Shown here: positions 4,898 through 6,543 of the stretch, in pieces
Position numbering within the stretch: position 1 is the stretch's first letter
Layout: every line of letters starts with the position of its first letter
Origin: Gammaproteobacteria bacterium
Lineage (GTDB): Bacteria > Pseudomonadota > Gammaproteobacteria > Xanthomonadales > Wenzhouxiangellaceae
Assembly (NCBI GenBank): GCA_003561495.1
Contig: PWWM01000115.1
Span: forward strand, 1-6,543
Reading direction: 5' to 3'
Length of the DNA: 6,543 nt
Notes under the pieces: generated by a model
What the model was told of the DNA's origin: nothing
The model's database searches: none
Seen by the model: only the letters and a program-made list of their open reading frames with translations
Position numbers and translations under genes: made by a program

Positions 4898-6210
4898 ACC
4901 AGGAGGTTCGTCTGCACCTGGAGGCCGGATTTCCGCGCTTGTGGGTGCAGGGCGAGATTTCCAACCTGGTCAGACCGGCCTCCGGACACCTGTATTTCAC
5001 CCTCAAGGACGCACGCGCGCAGATTCGTTGTGCCCTTTTCAGGGGCAATGCGGCAGGAGTCGGATTCAGACCCGAAAACGGCCAGGAAGTCCTGGTCCGC
5101 GGTCGCCTGAGCCTGTATGAACCCCGCGGTGATTATCAGTTGATCGCCGATGGCATGCTGCAGTCCGGCGCCGGCGCTCTGCAACAGGCCTTCGAGGCGC
5201 TCAAGAAAAAGCTTTCCGCCGAAGGCCTTTTCGACGAGGGCCGCAAGCAGCCACTGCCCAGGTGGCCGAAACGCATCAGCCTGGTGACATCGCCCACCGG
5301 CGCGGCCATTCGCGACATGCTCAAGGTCCTGGCCGAGCGCTGGCCCGCGGCCCGGGTTCGCATCTATTCCAGCCAGGTGCAGGGAGAGTCGGCCCCGGGC
5401 GAGTTGATCCGGGCGCTCAGGGCCGCCGACAGCCAGCAATTCGGTGACCTGATCATTATTGGCCGTGGTGGCGGCTCGCTGGAAGACCTCTGGGCCTTCA
5501 ACGATGAACAGTTGGCACGGGCGATTGCAGACACCCGGACCCCGGTCATCAGTGCGGTCGGCCATGAAACCGACATCACCATCGCCGATCTGGTCGCCGA
5601 CCTGCGTGCCCCGACACCCAGCGCTGCCGCAGCAGCGGCCACGCCCGATGGACCGGCGTTGCGATTGCAGGTGGGCCGTCTGGACAAACAGTTGCATCGC
5701 AGCATGCGGTCTACCCTGGACCAGAAGGACCAGACCGTAGACCATCTGGCCCGCCGCATGGCCGGCCAGCATCCGGGCCGACGACTTGATGACATGCAAT
5801 CTCGCAATCGGCAGCTCGCCTCGCGCACCACACAGGCCATGCTGCGCATGCTTGACCAGCAGCAACGGCAAACTACCGGACTTGATCTCCGTTTGAAGGC
5901 CCGACACCCCGCCCGGCGAATCGAACAGTTCGCCACGAACCATGCGGCCAGAAGAGTTCAACTGGAACGCGCCATGACCCGCCAACTAAGCCAGTCAGGC
6001 GATCGTCTGGCCGGATTGGTGCGCGCGCTCAACGCAGTCAGTCCGCTGAACGTCCTGGAGCGCGGTTATGCCGTGATCCGCGATACCAATGGCCAAGCAA
6101 TGACAGAAAGGAAGGCGTTTCAAAAGCAAAAGGAAATCAATATCTTGATGAATGATTTCGAGGTTGATGCTGAAATAGTGTCCAAGCCACGAGATGCCCG
6201 TCTGAAGTGA
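4843..6210 (+). CDS. xseA: Exodeoxyribonuclease VII large subunit
   Basis: At 455 residues this matches the E. coli XseA length (456). With several copies of XseB it forms cytoplasmic exonuclease VII, which degrades single-stranded DNA from both ends into oligonucleotides. Residues about 10-110 are the OB-fold DNA-binding domain (LNQEVRLHLE, WVQGEISNLVRPASGHLYFT, LYEPRGDYQL). The catalytic domain follows with LVTSPTGAAIRDM (148-160), GRGGGSLEDLWAFNDE (207-222) and SAVGHETDITIADLVADLRA (237-256), all intact. Residues about 270-390 are the long helical coiled-coil region that binds XseB, and VSPLNVLERGYAVI closes the conserved part. xseB is not in the window. The ATG lies within the 3' end of agt without a clear Shine-Dalgarno, only GAGG too close to it; conserved sequence begins about ten residues in, so the start is well constrained. 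The last 80 bases or so before 6180 are distinctly AT-rich. Confidence 0.96.
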   Translation: MSIAAPGPQSRIYRPGELNQEVRLHLEAGFPRLWVQGEISNLVRPASGHLYFTLKDARAQIRCALFRGNAAGVGFRPENGQEVLVRGRLSLYEPRGDYQLIADGMLQSGAGALQQAFEALKKKLSAEGLFDEGRKQPLPRWPKRISLVTSPTGAAIRDMLKVLAERWPAARVRIYSSQVQGESAPGELIRALRAADSQQFGDLIIIGRGGGSLEDLWAFNDEQLARAIADTRTPVISAVGHETDITIADLVADLRAPTPSAAAAAATPDGPALRLQVGRLDKQLHRSMRSTLDQKDQTVDHLARRMAGQHPGRRLDDMQSRNRQLASRTTQAMLRMLDQQQRQTTGLDLRLKARHPARRIEQFATNHAARRVQLERAMTRQLSQSGDRLAGLVRALNAVSPLNVLERGYAVIRDTNGQAMTERKAFQKQKEINILMNDFEVDAEIVSKPRDARLK

Positions 6211-6543
6211 GCCACACCCTGACATCCACGGTCTGTCACGAAACGATCGTCAAACGCAGCCGCTTCATCGCCCACGCCGGTCCATGCCGGGACGAGCATT
6301 CAGCCCAATCATTCATTGAACAGCATGGCGATCAGACCGCCAGCCACAACTGCTGGGCCTGGAAGTGCGGTCAACAGTATCGATTCGATGATGACGGTGA
6401 ACCCGGAGGCACCGCCGGCCGACCGATACTCCAGGCCATCGAGGGACAGGAATTCGACAATGTGGTCGTGGTTGTCACTCGTCACTTTGGCGGCATCAAG
6501 CTCGGGACGGGCGGGCTGATTCGAGCTTACGGCGGGTGCGCCG
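6207..6543 (+). CDS. yigZ: YigZ/IMPACT family protein, N-terminal part (3' end outside window)
   Basis: From a GTG at 6207 that overlaps the xseA stop (GTGA), 112 residues can be read before the window ends. They match the N-terminal UPF0029 domain of the YigZ/IMPACT family: an opening MSHTLTS...KRSRFIAH, then ASHNCWAW (45-52), the signature RFDDDGEPGGTAGRPIL (59-75) and VVVVTRHFGGIKLGTGGLIR (87-106). Bacterial members are about 200 residues with a C-terminal ferredoxin-like domain, so roughly half the gene is missing. The biochemical role is not settled; eukaryotic IMPACT regulates the Gcn2 kinase through GCN1 binding, and the bacterial proteins are thought to bind nucleic acid or other large ligands. 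The 4-base overlap suggests translational coupling to xseA. The start agrees with the family N-terminus. Confidence 0.93.
   Translation, partial: MSHTLTSTVCHETIVKRSRFIAHAGPCRDEHSAQSFIEQHGDQTASHNCWAWKCGQQYRFDDDGEPGGTAGRPILQAIEGQEFDNVVVVVTRHFGGIKLGTGGLIRAYGGCA

Noticed and set aside
4495..5985. A 496-codon open frame on the minus strand, antisense to agt and xseA
   Set aside because: It lies opposite two well-conserved genes, has no recognisable domain and is a typical by-product of GC-rich codon usage.
6316..6519. A 67-codon plus-strand ORF near the end of the window
   Set aside because: It is out of frame with the YigZ-family gene that starts at 6207, which has clear family motifs over the same bases.

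Overview
The window is most likely chromosomal DNA of a gammaproteobacterium of fairly high GC. The small convergent gene zapG (yhcB, DUF1043) belongs to a family characteristic of Gammaproteobacteria, and xseA is of the usual proteobacterial type. A Wenzhouxiangella/Xanthomonadales-like origin is only a guess. No rRNA, tRNA, CRISPR array or phage gene is visible.

Layout: (1) 1-488, the 3' part of a PQQ-dependent aldose (glucose/sorbosone) dehydrogenase gene on +, whose stop directly abuts the stop of (2) zapG on -, 489-833. (3) 834-1313 is a 480-base stretch without a convincing gene. It holds the zapG RBS and a possible promoter, a long imperfect hairpin (949-998) inside a possible short ORF (918-1091), and a 217-bp element bounded by 40-bp imperfect inverted repeats (1074-1290) that looks like a MITE. 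(4) 1314-2867 on - encodes a two-domain GNAT acetyltransferase/nitrilase-superfamily protein. (5) From a divergent promoter region around 2870-2945 a tightly packed + strand cluster begins: a PlcP-like metallophosphoesterase (2949-3812), an Agt-like GT4 glycosyltransferase (3809-4897), xseA (4843-6210) and a yigZ/IMPACT-family gene running off the end of the window (6207-6543). Adjacent genes overlap by 4, 55 and 4 bases.

The most informative content is the plcP-agt pair. In bacteria that remodel their membranes when phosphate is scarce, PlcP removes the phosphorylated headgroup from phospholipids to release diacylglycerol, and Agt glycosylates the diacylglycerol to make phosphorus-free glycolipids. 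The tandem order and 4-base overlap support that reading here over a lipid A role (LpxH) for the phosphoesterase. Downstream, xseA (exonuclease VII large subunit) and yigZ look like housekeeping genes sharing the same transcript, possibly with an extra promoter just before xseA. The likeliest new or under-described items are the inverted-repeat element and hairpin in the 834-1313 gap.
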